A stretch of DNA of 64,000 nucleotides from Acheta domesticus (taxonomy: Eukaryota > Arthropoda > Insecta > Orthoptera > Gryllidae): contig JAHLJT010004567.1 in assembly GCA_031308135.1 (NCBI GenBank), positions 135,236,991 to 135,300,990 on the forward strand, given 5' to 3'. The position numbers and the translations under genes are program-made. A model generated the notes under the pieces. That model was not told the origin of the DNA, searched no databases, and was given only the letters and a program-made list of their open reading frames with translations. Of the stretch, positions 1 through 10,720 are shown piece after piece; position 1 is the first letter of the stretch; every line of letters begins with the position of its first letter.

Positions 1-16
1 TTAAATTTAACATTTA

Positions 17-930
17 TACGAGGTCTGTTAGAAAAAATATCCGACCTTTGGCTGGGAAAAAGAAACTGGCATTCGTGGAGCGTTGGAGACCTAATCACTA
101 AGCTGCGGATTTTTTCCTATTTGCCGGTTTTTATCCTTTAATTAAACATGCAGTATTTTAGGTTACTTATTCATTTTAAATCATTTGGTATATTAAAATA
201 TAATACTACTAATGCCTCAGAATGAGTAACCTAAATTACTGCTCTTTTAATTGAAGGATAAAAATCAGCAAGTAGGCAAAAATCCGCAGCTTACTAATCA
301 CTTTCAAAGAAGTTGTTTTTGGACCCCACGTACTTCTCCCAGCGGTGCTGCCATTGTTGGAAGCATTCCGAGAAAGCCTCTTTTGGAACTGAGTAAAGCT
401 CGACTGTCTTTCCCGCTATAATGTCCTGTCTTGTCTAAAATCGCGTTCCTTTCAATGGCCTCTTGAGATTGGGGAACAGCTAGAAGATGCAGGGGGAATA
501 TCAGCAGAGCAAGGCGGATGTTGAACCACGAGAGTCTTATTTTTCGCCAAAAACGCCCCTGTAGGAGGACATCCCTGTAGTACTCTTTGGTGATTTTATT
601 AAGTTGTGGTGCGTACTCCTTGTGTTCCACACCGCGGGAATCAAAGGAAGCAGTCAGCTTCACTTTGATGGTGGTGCGCAATTGGTGGGACTTCTTTGGT
701 CTTGCTGACGTGGAATGCTTCCGTGACGACTGGGATTTGGTTTACGGATCGTACCCGTAAATCTAGGACTCGTGACCAGTGATTATGGTGTTCATGAAGT
801 CAGAGTCACTGTTTGTGGAACCCAGGATATTCTGTGAGACTTCAACACGAAGTTACTCTTTGCTCTACCGTGCAATGAAGAACCGATGAGAGCATTACAC
901 AATACATCACTCAAACACTGCTTGCCAGCA
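17..930 (-). mobile_element. Mariner-like transposon relic (decayed DDE transposase)
   Basis: On the minus strand, translated fragments in several frames line up with the C-terminal half of mariner transposases. A degenerate version of the mariner WVYGYDPETK block comes first, then a segment reading KVKLTASFDSRGVEH and a final region with a WQHRWEKYV-type block near 310-360. Stops and frameshifts separate the pieces, so it is inactive. The left edge near 17-50 (ACGAGGTCTGTTAGAAAAA) has the form of a mariner terminal repeat. The reading frame is interrupted at 99-293 by a short inverted-repeat element. The 5' end of the transposase was not found beyond about 930. The superfamily call rests on motif recognition; the subfamily is not assigned. 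Confidence 0.75.
99..293. mobile_element. Fold-back MITE with 8-bp target-site duplication
   Basis: This 195-bp element is almost entirely inverted repeat. The left arm begins TAAGCTGCGGATTTTT and the right arm ends in its imperfect reverse complement; about 75 nt on each side can pair. It is flanked by a perfect 8-bp duplication, CTAATCAC, at 91-98 and 294-301. An 8-bp duplication is typical of the hAT superfamily. It has no coding capacity. It sits inside the mariner relic and is therefore the younger insertion. Confidence 0.85.
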
Positions 931-1559
931 ACAGACTCAATCGACAGGCGGGAAAAAATTCACTCATGCGCACAAAGGTTCAAGGTCGGCTCATACAAGA
1001 GCGCTCGATGCAAATCCACCAGGTATTCCAAAAAAATCGGATACTAACAGTCCTGGTAAACTGGTAACAGTCCAGTAAAGTAATCGCTATGCCAGTATGT
1101 AAACGAATGCATATCAAATACGAATCAATTATCCATACCAGTTGACAAACTAAACACAAGGACTGATTGCGTTCAAAGCTCTGATAGATACTACTTATTG
1201 AAGGAATGAAAGGAATGTTAGAACGGTTCACAAGTATTTAAAGAGAAAATGTAACTCTTCAGAAATTAATGAAACTTGAGAATTTACCTTTATCTGTGTA
1301 GTAAGTGATATTTTACATCACGATACTGAAATTACTACAATTTGTTCCAAGAAAAGGATATAATGGCATACCTCATTTCCTTTTGCAGGATCTAATGCAA
1401 TAAACATATTTCTCCTGAGCACATTATTTTTCAACTCTGAACTTGATTTCAAATTGGAGGGCAGACATGATCGTTCTGAGCACAGAACCTTAGAAAAGAG
1501 GAAATCATCAGAGGAGATCTCTATCTATCTTCCCAAGATTAAGGAAATACTTCACATCG
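931..1559. other. No recognisable feature
   Basis: AT-rich sequence with only short open frames. It may include the lost 5' part of the adjoining mariner relic, but no terminal repeat or domain could be recognised. Confidence 0.4.
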
Positions 1560-1800
1560 CAGCGAAGGGATCAGGCGGAGACTCAACCGTATAGTTCAGT
1601 GCGGAACCTCATAGGTTGCACTCATACTACTTCATTCTCTCGCGTAGACAGGTTCATCACGCTCTTTCACGTCAAGATGCTGGGATCCATCATTACGTTT
1701 CAACGATGTAAGTGGATTTCAAATTTTCAAAGTATTAATCGCACCAATCGGGATTCGAATCCAGACCTCCTGGTGACTGAGGTGAGTGACAATCGAGTTC
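1560..1800 (-). repeat. tRNA-derived SINE fragment
   Basis: Read on the minus strand, 1735-1790 resembles the 3' half of a tRNA: an anticodon-arm-like stretch followed by GGATTCGAATCCC, an excellent RNA polymerase III B box. It continues into a non-tRNA body (about 1560-1735). The A box is not clear, so this is a 5'-truncated or diverged copy. Short frames overlapping it are not treated as genes. Confidence 0.55.
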
Positions 1801-2394
1801 TAATTTTATTTGCGTGCTGTGCTGCGTTAACATTTTAAAAATTATGTATGCTTTGCGAAATTCAACTTATAATTGTCTACGGTGTTCTAACTCTGGAATA
1901 AATGTATTTGGAAATAACCACATTCCTGCATTAGTGCCACCTAACTTTTGTTTCACGTAACGTTCACTGATGGAAATGAAACGCGGTTGCGAAAGCAGTA
2001 AGCACGCACCAGTAGATGAAAAGTGCGGCGACGCGGACGTTGTCTCAGCCGTCAAGAACGAAGAATTTTGGTACGTGGTATAAAAACAGTTCGTACTCGT
2101 TCTCGCTTTTTTCTTCGAACTGTACATGAACAAGCACCATGGTAGGTTGCAGACAAAATTAAATCCCTCCACCCCAACGACATATTCTCGTCGACCATAC
2201 ATTTCGGACGTTAATGGTAGAGATGGACCTATTGCGGGAGAAATGAGAGTGAAATCCCCGGTGATACAAGAGACGTCTACGGGACGCGCCTGTTCGAAAG
2301 ATATAGGATGCGTTTGTGCTGTAGGATTCAGTAGACTTCAAAGAAAGCCTGGGTCAAAGCATAGGACCGGAAGAAGTGGTTCAGGGCATCAACT
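1801..2394. other. Intergenic, no assigned feature
   Basis: Mixed composition. Nucleotides around 2150-2165 (AAATTAAATCCCTCC) recur at 6713-6727, suggesting shared repeat ancestry. Overlapping short frames on both strands show no family resemblance. Confidence 0.35.
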
Positions 2395-2840
2395 CATGTC
2401 ACTGCAGTGCCTCTGAGCGGGTGGTCTAGGGAGTTCGAGTCTCGACGGTGGCAGGATTTTCGACACTTGCTTGTCAGCAGGGTCGAATTCAGCCGCAGCC
2501 TGGAGGAATATTCTAGTGGCAGCCTGCTCTGTTCGGTACTTTCCCGTTGTTTCTCTCATCAGCACCAGGCGAATGCCGGAGCAGTACCCTAACAAACGGA
2601 CCATGGACCGCGCGCAATCTTTCTTTCCTATTCCTGGTCCTATCTTCACCCCTTACACCTACAGTTACATGCACTAAACTGCATACCATACGAGACCCAT
2701 ACCGGAAGCTTAGAGATTTCCCGGCTAGGGCGGTGCCCCGCTGTTGGGAGGTACCTGATGGGGGGAAAACCCCGCTAGCCGACGATAGGTCGGCGCCGGA
2801 TCTCGCCATCCAGCAGGAATAGGCCACCCCCCTCCAAGCA
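2395..2840 (+). repeat. tRNA-derived SINE, long-bodied family, copy 1
   Basis: The head near 2400-2450 carries a B-box-like GAGTTCGAGTCTC. It is followed by a body containing CACCAGGCGAATGCCGGAG (about 2562-2580) and a tail ending near 2830. The body is shared, in inverted orientation, with the copy at 3345-3690. An AGGCGAATGC core also occurs in the SINE at 26,905-27,225. Several overlapping frames here are by-products of this repeat, not genes. Confidence 0.65.
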
Positions 2841-3344
2841 AAACATGCACTACACTTACGGAACTAAAAACCTCAGCCAATGACGCGCCACGAATCACTA
2901 GTAATCAATCGATCGAAGCATGGATGCGGAACACGACCAAAAGGGCATCTTCCCGCTAATACGCCCGAATATAAAATCCTCGTGGTAATCGATTAGCCTG
3001 CGTGTGACCGGCGGTTACTGATTGTTAGGCTTCTTCTCGTCCAGCATTAGGGGCAATTGAGTCGTCGCGTCTCGATCTACTGATTGGGAAATGTCAATTT
3101 CCTCTTCACCTCCTTCCTGAGCATTAGAATAGAATTCTCAAAACAAAAAAAAACAAAAACAAAAAGTAGGGGGGTGGGGAACGACTCGGAGTCTTAAATG
3201 CCTTGAAGAAGATGTTAATGGAACTTTAGAAGTGATCAATAAGACATGGAATTCCTCTCAATAAGACGAATCGACAACGAATTCTCGAAGAATATTCTGC
3301 AAGAATTCTACAAAAAATAGTCTTTAGGGTGTTTAAATTCACTT
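2841..3344. other. Spacer between two inverted SINE copies
   Basis: No gene is seen. The spacer contains an A-rich stretch at about 3145-3166 followed by a short G-rich run (GGGGGGTGGGG near 3170). Confidence 0.35.
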
Positions 3345-3690
3345 TAGTGACTTTCTGGCGTAACATGATTTGTTACGACTTGATTCCAGCAGATTGACGG
3401 AAATTTTGTATGTGTACATACATGTATGGAAGTAAGGGGAGAGGATAGGACACGGAAGAGGAAGGAAAGATCGAGCGCGATCTGTGGCCCGTTTATTGAG
3501 TACAGCTCCTGCATTCGCCTGGTGTTGATCGGAGAAACCACAACTACCGATCAGAGCAGCTGGCGGCTAGAATTCTACTCCAGGCAGCAACTGAATTCGA
3601 CATAGCTGAGAAGAGTGTGTCTCGAACCTCGGGGTCAGAGACTGGAGTGACACCAGTTGATACCCTGAGCCACACTTCCCATTAGCATGA
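3345..3690 (-). repeat. tRNA-derived SINE, long-bodied family, copy 2 (inverted)
   Basis: Read on the minus strand from about 3690 it has a tRNA-like head with B-box-like GAGGTTCGAGACAC. The body then repeats that of the copy at 2395-2840: TCGAATTCAG, a left-out segment, then ACACCAGGCGAATGCAGGAG and the CTTTCCTTCC-type stretch. The two copies are about 500 bp apart and in opposite orientation, so they could fold back on each other in a transcript. Confidence 0.65.
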
Positions 3691-3734
3691 TTTTTTTGAT
3701 ACACATTTGCTAGTTAAAATGACGACACCTGTCG

Positions 3735-4030
3735 GAGGCGCCAGCTAGGAAACAAAACAATTCGCCCCGAAGAGGCGACAAGGCTTCTGGAGCGGGGGTC
3801 CGCGCTCGGCTCCCAGCGGGGGCACCCCACGCGCGTCGCATGTGGCCGCGGGCTCGTTAACAGGTTCAGAGGGAGATGGGTGGCGGCTCAGAGGGGGGAG
3901 GGCTGGCGTGCAACAGGTGCAGCCGCGTCGTGACGCCGCACGGCGACCGCCTCAGGCATGCGGCGTGGCGCGGCGCGCCTCTGGGTCGCCGCGGTGACGC
4001 CGGCACGGCAAGAGTTTCAAGAGGAAGGAC
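3735..4030. other. GC-rich island 1
   Basis: Abrupt rise in G+C and CpG, with many CGCG and GCCGCGG-type words, inside AT-rich surroundings. Frames of 65-74 codons are open on both strands, as expected from scarcity of stop codons. No convincing splice-bounded coding frame was found. It could be a CpG-rich promoter or 5' exon. Confidence 0.5.
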
Positions 4031-5985
4031 AGTAAGGACAACGTCATCAATAGGACACTTCAAAAAGTATCCATCGTTTTGTTTCAGATATTTGCAGTAG
4101 CGATATATTTTTAATTGAGATTAATTGGGTAATAAATGTACGTATGTTGAGCCGGTAATACCGCGATTTTTATAAACAGAAAACCTGTACTTCGATGTTA
4201 TAAAAATGTAGATTACAAAAAAAGATTGTTCCTTTCATGCCGATTTGATATACTGATGTTTCCTTTTCCAGTAGGTACTGGTGCCGAATATATGCAATAT
4301 ACATATTGATGTTGAAAAATCTATTTTATCCATAAAAAGTGCAGAATTGTTTACGCAAAAATACACTAAATGATTGAAATAAAGATACTTCTAATCATGT
4401 TAATTCGACAATGTCCGCGTAGCAAGGAAGAATCTGAACATATAAGCATTCTTATTAAGAGGAATTCTCTAGTCGTGTAGGTTTGTATGGAAACGCAATG
4501 ATGTTATGTTTACCTTAAGAACAACAACCTGGTGAAGATGAAGAGAACAGTAACAGTTTAGTCGGATCAGATTTACTGTAAGTTTTGTTTGGATCCAAAT
4601 AAGACATTTTGCGAGACACAAAAATCCTAACTGCGGCAATCGAAAATAGAACAATAATTATGGAAAATCACGTTTGGTGTAGGTACTTCTCTACTACCCC
4701 CAAGAATGATTAGGTAAATGGAACTTCCTTGTAGTTTCATCTTAATAGATGTTACAACACAGTTTGTGCCTTCCTATAATTCACGAACTTAGTTTTCACC
4801 TAACACAATTTGCCAATAACTCTACTGAACACTTTACAACATTCTGAAGATCAGAAAAACAAAGCCTAATGTCCCGACCTAAAAGGACCCTTTTCATAAT
4901 ATCCCCAACCGGAACATCCATCAGGAGTTCCGGTTGGGGATAACGTGAAAAACTAATGAATTCACTAATATTCGCATCAAGTGAACTTCACAGAAGTTTA
5001 CCTCTAAAATTACTCCTTCAGCTTGTAAGTAACATTTATGAAAATCATAATTTAAAAGTAAGGCACGCCGAGAAGAGTTTCAGGCGTTCCAGAAACTAAA
5101 AATTCGCCTCTCAACGATCGCAGGTTAGATTTCTACCATGAACATGTGTTTATCCCTTGCATATTCAAGCTGTGGTGAAGGTCGCGCGTTCTGCAGAGCT
5201 TAGTTTGGAATTTTCAGCTCAAAATAGCTCTACAAAATCGGAAGTAGGTTGGGTCTGTAACTGCAATGTTAATTTTGCTCGATTTTAAGAATGCTCTTCT
5301 CAAAAAGTAATTACCTAGCATTATGAAATTTTGTCTGTAAAAAGTAGGGATTATCTAATATGTTAAATATTTTCCAAATTTACAAAATTTTCTTGTAAAG
5401 AAACATTTTTATGAACTGATAAAATGTACTAAAATTTAACTTCACAATTGTAGCCTAAAGTTTTAAATAAATATTTGTGAATTTCCCTTTAACTGGTAGG
5501 GTTGACTCATGCAATAATAATAATAATATACATTTCAAGCATTTTCCTTTGTTTGATATAGAAATGATGTCAATTAAAGCAGAAAACGTAAAGGCTAAGA
5601 ATATGGAATTCATGACGCCACACTTCAAATGTTAACAGCTTCAATTTTTTGGACCAAACAAATAATTATATTATTTCACAAGCGAATCCCAAGTCATCAA
5701 TATTTAATTTAATATAATATTGAAAAAAATAGAAAATGGGGGATGATTTTACGAATGTAAAATGAAAGAATCATCATAGAAAACTACAGGGGTAAACACA
5801 CGACTACCTAGTGTTCGAAATCAACCAAGTGTTATAAAAAAAAAGGTATCAAAAGCTCATTTTCTGATAAGATTTTAGCAAAATAAAAATCTCAATCTGG
5901 TATTCTAACTGCATTGGGAAACGAAAACAGTAAAAAATGAAGATTCGTTTTTAACATTAAATGACTTAATAAAGCTGCCCCTGAC
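4031..5985. other. AT-rich intergenic stretch
   Basis: About 2 kb with no gene, no tRNA-like sequence and no long frame. The only structure noticed is the perfect hairpin at 4900-4942. Confidence 0.5.
4900..4942. repeat. Perfect 16-bp hairpin
   Basis: TATCCCCAACCGGAAC at 4900-4915 is followed by an 11-nt loop and its exact reverse complement at 4927-4942. The arms are GC-rich relative to the surroundings. No target-site duplication or gene association is visible. Confidence 0.8.
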
Positions 5986-5989
5986 AACC

Positions 5990-6150
5990 GATGGCACGAG
6001 GCGAGAGCTACATCAGCTCAAAGGGTTGCAAGTTCGTACCCTGCGTCGGGCAAGAACGTTAATGTGTTTGAAAAAGTGGAAAGTGATAATGTTGAAAGAA
6101 ATAGAGATAGCAACCTCGTCGGAAGACACAGCGATGGCACCAGACTTTTA
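5990..6150 (+). repeat. tRNA-like SINE fragment
   Basis: Around 6005-6050, a run resembling an A-box arm is followed by GCAAGTTCGTACCCTG, a passable B box. A non-tRNA body follows to about 6150. Diverged and probably incomplete. Confidence 0.4.
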
Positions 6151-6294
6151 TTAATTCCGACTACGACCTAAAAAATTGAGAAACGGGAAGGACTTCATCC
6201 TCGTGATCTAAAGACGGTTAAAAAAAAACGGTCCTCCTCATGACCCAAAGAAGGGAAAAAAACAAGCAATAACTACGTAACAGAAACCATCCTT

Positions 6295-6700
6295 CACTAG
6301 ACTACCGCCAACTCCAATTCCCGCCCGTCTGCCTGCGCGTTCTGGCGCTTCGCTCCGCCCCGCCACCATCGATCCGTTTCGCGCCCGAGCCATCCATCTC
6401 GGGCCTCCCCTCCCCTCTCCACCCCTCCTCCACCTCCTCTTCCGCTCTCCTCCGCTCCGCCACGCGCCCTCTGATCCTCGCACGTCACCCCCGCGCCGGC
6501 CGCTGTTGTTCACGCACGCGCGTTCCGCCGACGACCACCTTCGTCATTACACCAGCGCTTTCGAGCCGGCCCACGTTGCGTTCGCTTTGAATCACGCTGC
6601 GGCCCGCAGACTCCGCCCTCTGGACGAGCTTCATCGCCCGCCCAGAAAAAAAATCCTCGGACTGCCGTGTCACGCACCCGGCACGCAGAAGAACTCTGAC
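6295..6700. other. GC-rich island 2
   Basis: The left part is a C/T-rich strand (CCTCCCCTCCCCTCTCC-type), the right part CpG-rich. A plus-strand frame of 103 codons (6506-6817) crosses into ordinary sequence, and a CAG/GTGTCG donor-like site lies near 6700. No domain is recognised, so it is left as an island rather than a gene. Confidence 0.5.
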
Positions 6701-6817
6701 AGGTGTCGGGCGAAATTAAATCCCTCCGGTACTATCCCCGTCCCTAGTGATTTTCCACGTTCTACTCAGCAGACGGCTCGGACATTACAAACAGACGACA
6801 TCTGGCTGCGAAAGTAA

Positions 6818-8029
6818 CAGGAGCAGTAAGAGAAATCAAAAACGAGCAACGAAATATATTTCAATACATGTATTTATTTTTTTATGAAAAACAATATCGT
6901 TTTCCCTTCTTGTAACCTGGATTCTGATTTGAATTTCAGAAACTAATTGAATTTTTTCTCCTTGTTCTCTTCTTTAATCGTTTCTTGTTTCTCTACTTCT
7001 CCTCCTCCTTACCTTTGCCTTCTTCTGTTCTTCCTGCCCTGCCTCCCTTGCCTACTCTGAAAAGCTGCCCCGTATTTAAATATTTGGTGCGTTTAACATT
7101 GAACAGACGCTTGGCCATTTCACATTATTTTGGTAATACTGTGATTTTATGTCGACATGACACTACCAAACAGGAACGACAAACCAGGCCAGGCAGATAA
7201 TGTGGGTATAATGAGTAGCTATACCAAGATGAAATATTCGAAATGGGTAGAACGCCCAATCGGAATTTGGGGTGAAAGAAATATTCGTCAATAAACGTCA
7301 AATTCCAGAAGTTTCTTGCGAACTTCACGAAGTTTCTTGCTGTTGCGTCGACTCAAAACGTATATGCGATCAACTATGTAGCAAGATCGGCTCAACAGTA
7401 TTGCGATTTTACATGTTTATTGCAACATGACCGACAAAATTCATTTGCAAAAATGGTTAAAATGAACTGGTAAAATTATTGAAGAAATGTTATAACAATT
7501 TAATAAGAATCATGATTTGAAAAAAAAATGCTTAGTACTTTTCGCTTCACGTACATATTCGAGGGTGATGGAGGGGGAAGGGGACCCCAAACCAGGTCGG
7601 CTACCCAATCGGACAACAATCGCCGGCCCTGCTCTTAACGGTCGGTGTCTGTTAAAAAGCAATCAAGTAAATGAATTGAAGCTGAAGATGATGTATTAGT
7701 ACTCCTATTCAAAGAAAGTACCTATGAGAGTAGAAATATCCTATACCTAGAAGAAAATTCCTATAAAAATAAGTACTCCTATTCAAAGAAAAGTTATGAT
7801 TTGACGCCCTACCAATATTACAAATAAAGGACTTGGTTGCTTGAAAAACCTCGGCTATCGCTTCTTCTTACAAAATTCATCCGCGTCCGTTACATGCTTT
7901 GTATCGCCCTAACAATTTTTAAAAACTATAACCAAGCTAATAAAATAAGGGGCAGAATTCTTGCATTTCCTGAAATTTACCGCTCTATGTTCAAGCACAC
8001 CAGTCCCACGCATAGACCCTCGCCTGAGA
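6818..8029. other. Intergenic, no assigned feature
   Basis: AT-rich with only short frames. A direct repeat of about 20 nt (TACTCCTATTCAAAGAAA) occurs at 7699-7716 and again near 7774-7791. No gene or transposon domain is seen. Confidence 0.4.
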
Positions 8030-8465
8030 TAATGGCCATCTGCATCGCCGCCGACACGTGTTTCCGACCCCATCGTTTCATCTCCCTCAGCACACACACA
8101 CACACACACACACACCAGCACCGCCCTCGTGTCTACCCTCATCCGCCGATTCCACCGCATCGCACGCGCGCTCACCCGGCTGTGCTCATCGCTCTCGAGC
8201 CCGTCACCCTCTCGCCTGCAATGGCATTGCACGCCAGGGCTGTAACTCGCCATCCCCCCCCCCAACCAGCCACTTTCGACAAACACTCAGCCACTGCCCC
8301 ACCCATACGGCCTCCTCTCCTCTTGTTGCCCTGTCCAGACCAGCCCCGGCTCTTCTCTCGACCGGCGGCGGTGGCGATGGCGGCTGACATTCAACGCGGT
8401 CACTCGCACCTCTCCACCCCCGCCGCACGGTGGCGCCGAGGGCGCAAACGGGGACAAAGAGAATC
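8030..8465. other. GC-rich island 3 with CA microsatellite
   Basis: CpG-rich block that begins with a pure (CA)n tract at 8091-8114. Long open frames occur on both strands because stop codons are rare (a 241-codon plus-strand frame runs through it). No frame shows a family motif, so no gene is called. Confidence 0.5.
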
Positions 8466-9129
8466 TTCTGTCCCACTTCAAATATTCAATTTACAGTATC
8501 TCTCGCTCTTTCTGGGAGAGATAAGGTCGGTTTTGCGAAATCGGCAGATTACTGGAAGGTAAGGAAAAAGTGCAGAGCAAACGCAGGAAGTAACAAGATA
8601 ACGAGAAAAAGGACTGAATGTACTTACATTGTAACAAGAACGAAATTACTGCAATAGTATTCCATGTCAATTTATGAAAAAATTGAAAAAGTTATTGTAC
8701 ATGCAAATACAATTTTTTAAAAAATAATACATAATAGGAGCCTTCATAACAAGGAAAAATAATTTTAATAACGTCTTCCCGATACAAGCAAGTGAACATT
8801 TTGATGTAAGAAGTTTAAAGGGATTACATAAAAATGACAATTACAGAGTGTCATCAATCATAAATTGAAATATTTGGGTACCAAGACTGCTGGGACCACA
8901 GATGACACAGCTCAAATCTTATAGTGCCCACACATTATTAATACTCAGGGCTATCATATTTTACTCCCAAACCCTTAAAACCCCAAAACCTCTGGCTTAC
9001 CTTTTTTTTCACATTTTTTCTCATTATTTTCTTTTCGGAGTTATTAAAAATCATTACGACGCCAAACTAGATGTACTAAGCAACAGTTAAGAACTTCACT
9101 TTATTAAAATAAAACATTTTTGTCCAATA
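8466..9129. other. AT-rich intergenic stretch
   Basis: No gene, tRNA-like sequence or inverted repeat recognised. Confidence 0.4.
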
Positions 9130-9475
9130 TCAATCCCCACCCGGGCCCACCGTGAGCACCGCCTCCGCTGGGGGCTTCCTGTACTGCGCGAGGCCCGAGC
9201 GCGTTGACAGGCGAACGGCGAGGTCAAACAAAAGCCGCGCTGCCGTTGCCGCCGCCGCCACCGCCTCCTGCGAGAGCGAGCGGGGCGATCGATGTGGCCG
9301 CGAGATCTGGCGGTGCACTCGCGGCGGGCGATCAGCGGCGGCGGCGGCGGTGGGCGGCAGGCGAGTCGTTGCGAACTGCCAACGACGCGTCGCGACGCGA
9401 CACAAAACTATGGGCGGCGCTTGGAGGAAGAGACCCGTTTCATCTCGCCTCGTGGCGATTCCTGTGATCGTTAGT
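9130..9475. other. GC-rich island 4
   Basis: Very CpG-rich, with GCC and GGC trinucleotide runs at about 9241-9262 and 9335-9355. Open frames of 129-133 codons occur on both strands and encode Arg/Ala-rich low-complexity sequence. No domain or splice pattern favours either strand. Confidence 0.5.
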
Positions 9476-9719
9476 GACGAGATGGATTGTCGCTTTACTT
9501 TTGGATGGTATATGCAACATTTATTCCCCAACCCTTCATAAAGATTCCTACTAGATTCATATTAGTACTGGTTTTGACATAGCTATTTTGCGACTCTCAA
9601 AAAATAACCAAAGAGACCACCCATAATTTTCACTCTATCGTACGTTAATACTTTAAGACAACGTTTATAAATCTGTTGTATATTCATCTCAAAATGTGTC
9701 CCAGATCAACTGTTTTATT

Positions 9720-10080
9720 TCTACATCTCTACGCTTCAGCAAGGGCGCGTTCACGATATCCCAGGACATCACGGAACCCTGGTTGGGAATCCCCGCTGTA
9801 CAAGGAGGCGCTGGAATGCGAACACGGGCCCTCAGCGATGACGCACGGTAAAATCCCCAAGTGTAACACTACTCGTCTCGCGAAGTAACTGAGCCGGTGG
9901 TTACCGCGCCACTCTTCAGGAAGTTCACGCGACACTCGACGCGGCGAGCGGTCACCGCAATAGCTTGTGGCATGTCGCGCTCCACGCCGCCGCCTCCGCC
10001 GGCACCGGAGACATGCCGAGCGACGGCCCCTCGACACGCTAGGCAATCCTGCGGCCGCTGCTCAGACAGTGAGAAGATGC
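9720..10080. other. GC-rich island 5
   Basis: Contains a plus-strand stretch, 9920-10,042, that begins right after an acceptor-like CCACTCTTCAG. It stays open for 40 codons with mostly G or C in the third position, then meets TAG. It could be a terminal exon, but no family is recognised. Confidence 0.4.
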
Positions 10081-10533
10081 ACTGAGGGAGCGGTAGTTGC
10101 GATGTACGGTTCGATTCAATATTACATTAATTAACGAAAAAAAGAGCTAATAATACACGAGGTTGAAGTTTTTAAAACGGAGCCAATAGGCGAGGTTTGT
10201 AACCAACAGAGTCTGTTATTTTATCTGCCGAATGTCGTTCAATAATTTTTGTAATATAATATTCTTATAAGAAAAAAATCAAATGAACAAGAAATACATT
10301 TTTTTGGAATAAGGTGCACAGACGCCAACATTTACTACAATCCATTTGTTTCAGTTGTTCTGAACGGATGTCGGACTGATAAATCAATAACGACAGGCAG
10401 TAAAGAGAGGCGTTTCGTTTCGCTGTTTGGTTCCGTGAAGTCAATATAACATAACATATTTTATCATAACCCTCGGTAACAACATACTCTTTTTTCGCCA
10501 TATTTGGATAGTACAAACACTTTCGATTGACGG

Positions 10534-10720
10534 GTGATGTTGATTGAATATGAGAACGGAGAAATGCGAGGCTGGGGAAAAGGAAGAACTGTCGCGAACT
10601 CAGTTTGTCAACCACAAATTCGACCACGATTTGAACCCCACCAGTCAGTGGTTCAAGATGAGCAGTCTGAGCACTACGCCTCCAGTCGCCCCGGTTCGGT
10701 ACAATATCGTCAGCGTACAA
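10534..10720 (-). repeat. tRNA-like SINE fragment
   Basis: Minus strand: an A-box-like stretch (TGGAGGCGTAGTGCTCAGA, about 10,670-10,688) followed by a good B box, GGGGTTCAAATCG, near 10,625. A body follows to about 10,534. The overlapping open frame is a shadow of this repeat. Confidence 0.5.

Noticed and set aside
7837..8562. 241-codon plus-strand frame
   Set aside because: It owes its length to a GC island and a CA microsatellite; the translation is low-complexity His/Thr/Pro/Arg without motifs or clear splice context.
9130..9541. Overlapping 129- and 133-codon frames on opposite strands
   Set aside because: Both are explained by stop-codon scarcity in a GC island with GCC/GGC runs; neither has a recognised domain.
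10690..10720. Minus-strand MYADDIV resembling the reverse-transcriptase YADD box
   Set aside because: No other RT block surrounds it; the frame immediately enters a tRNA-like SINE, so the match is coincidental.
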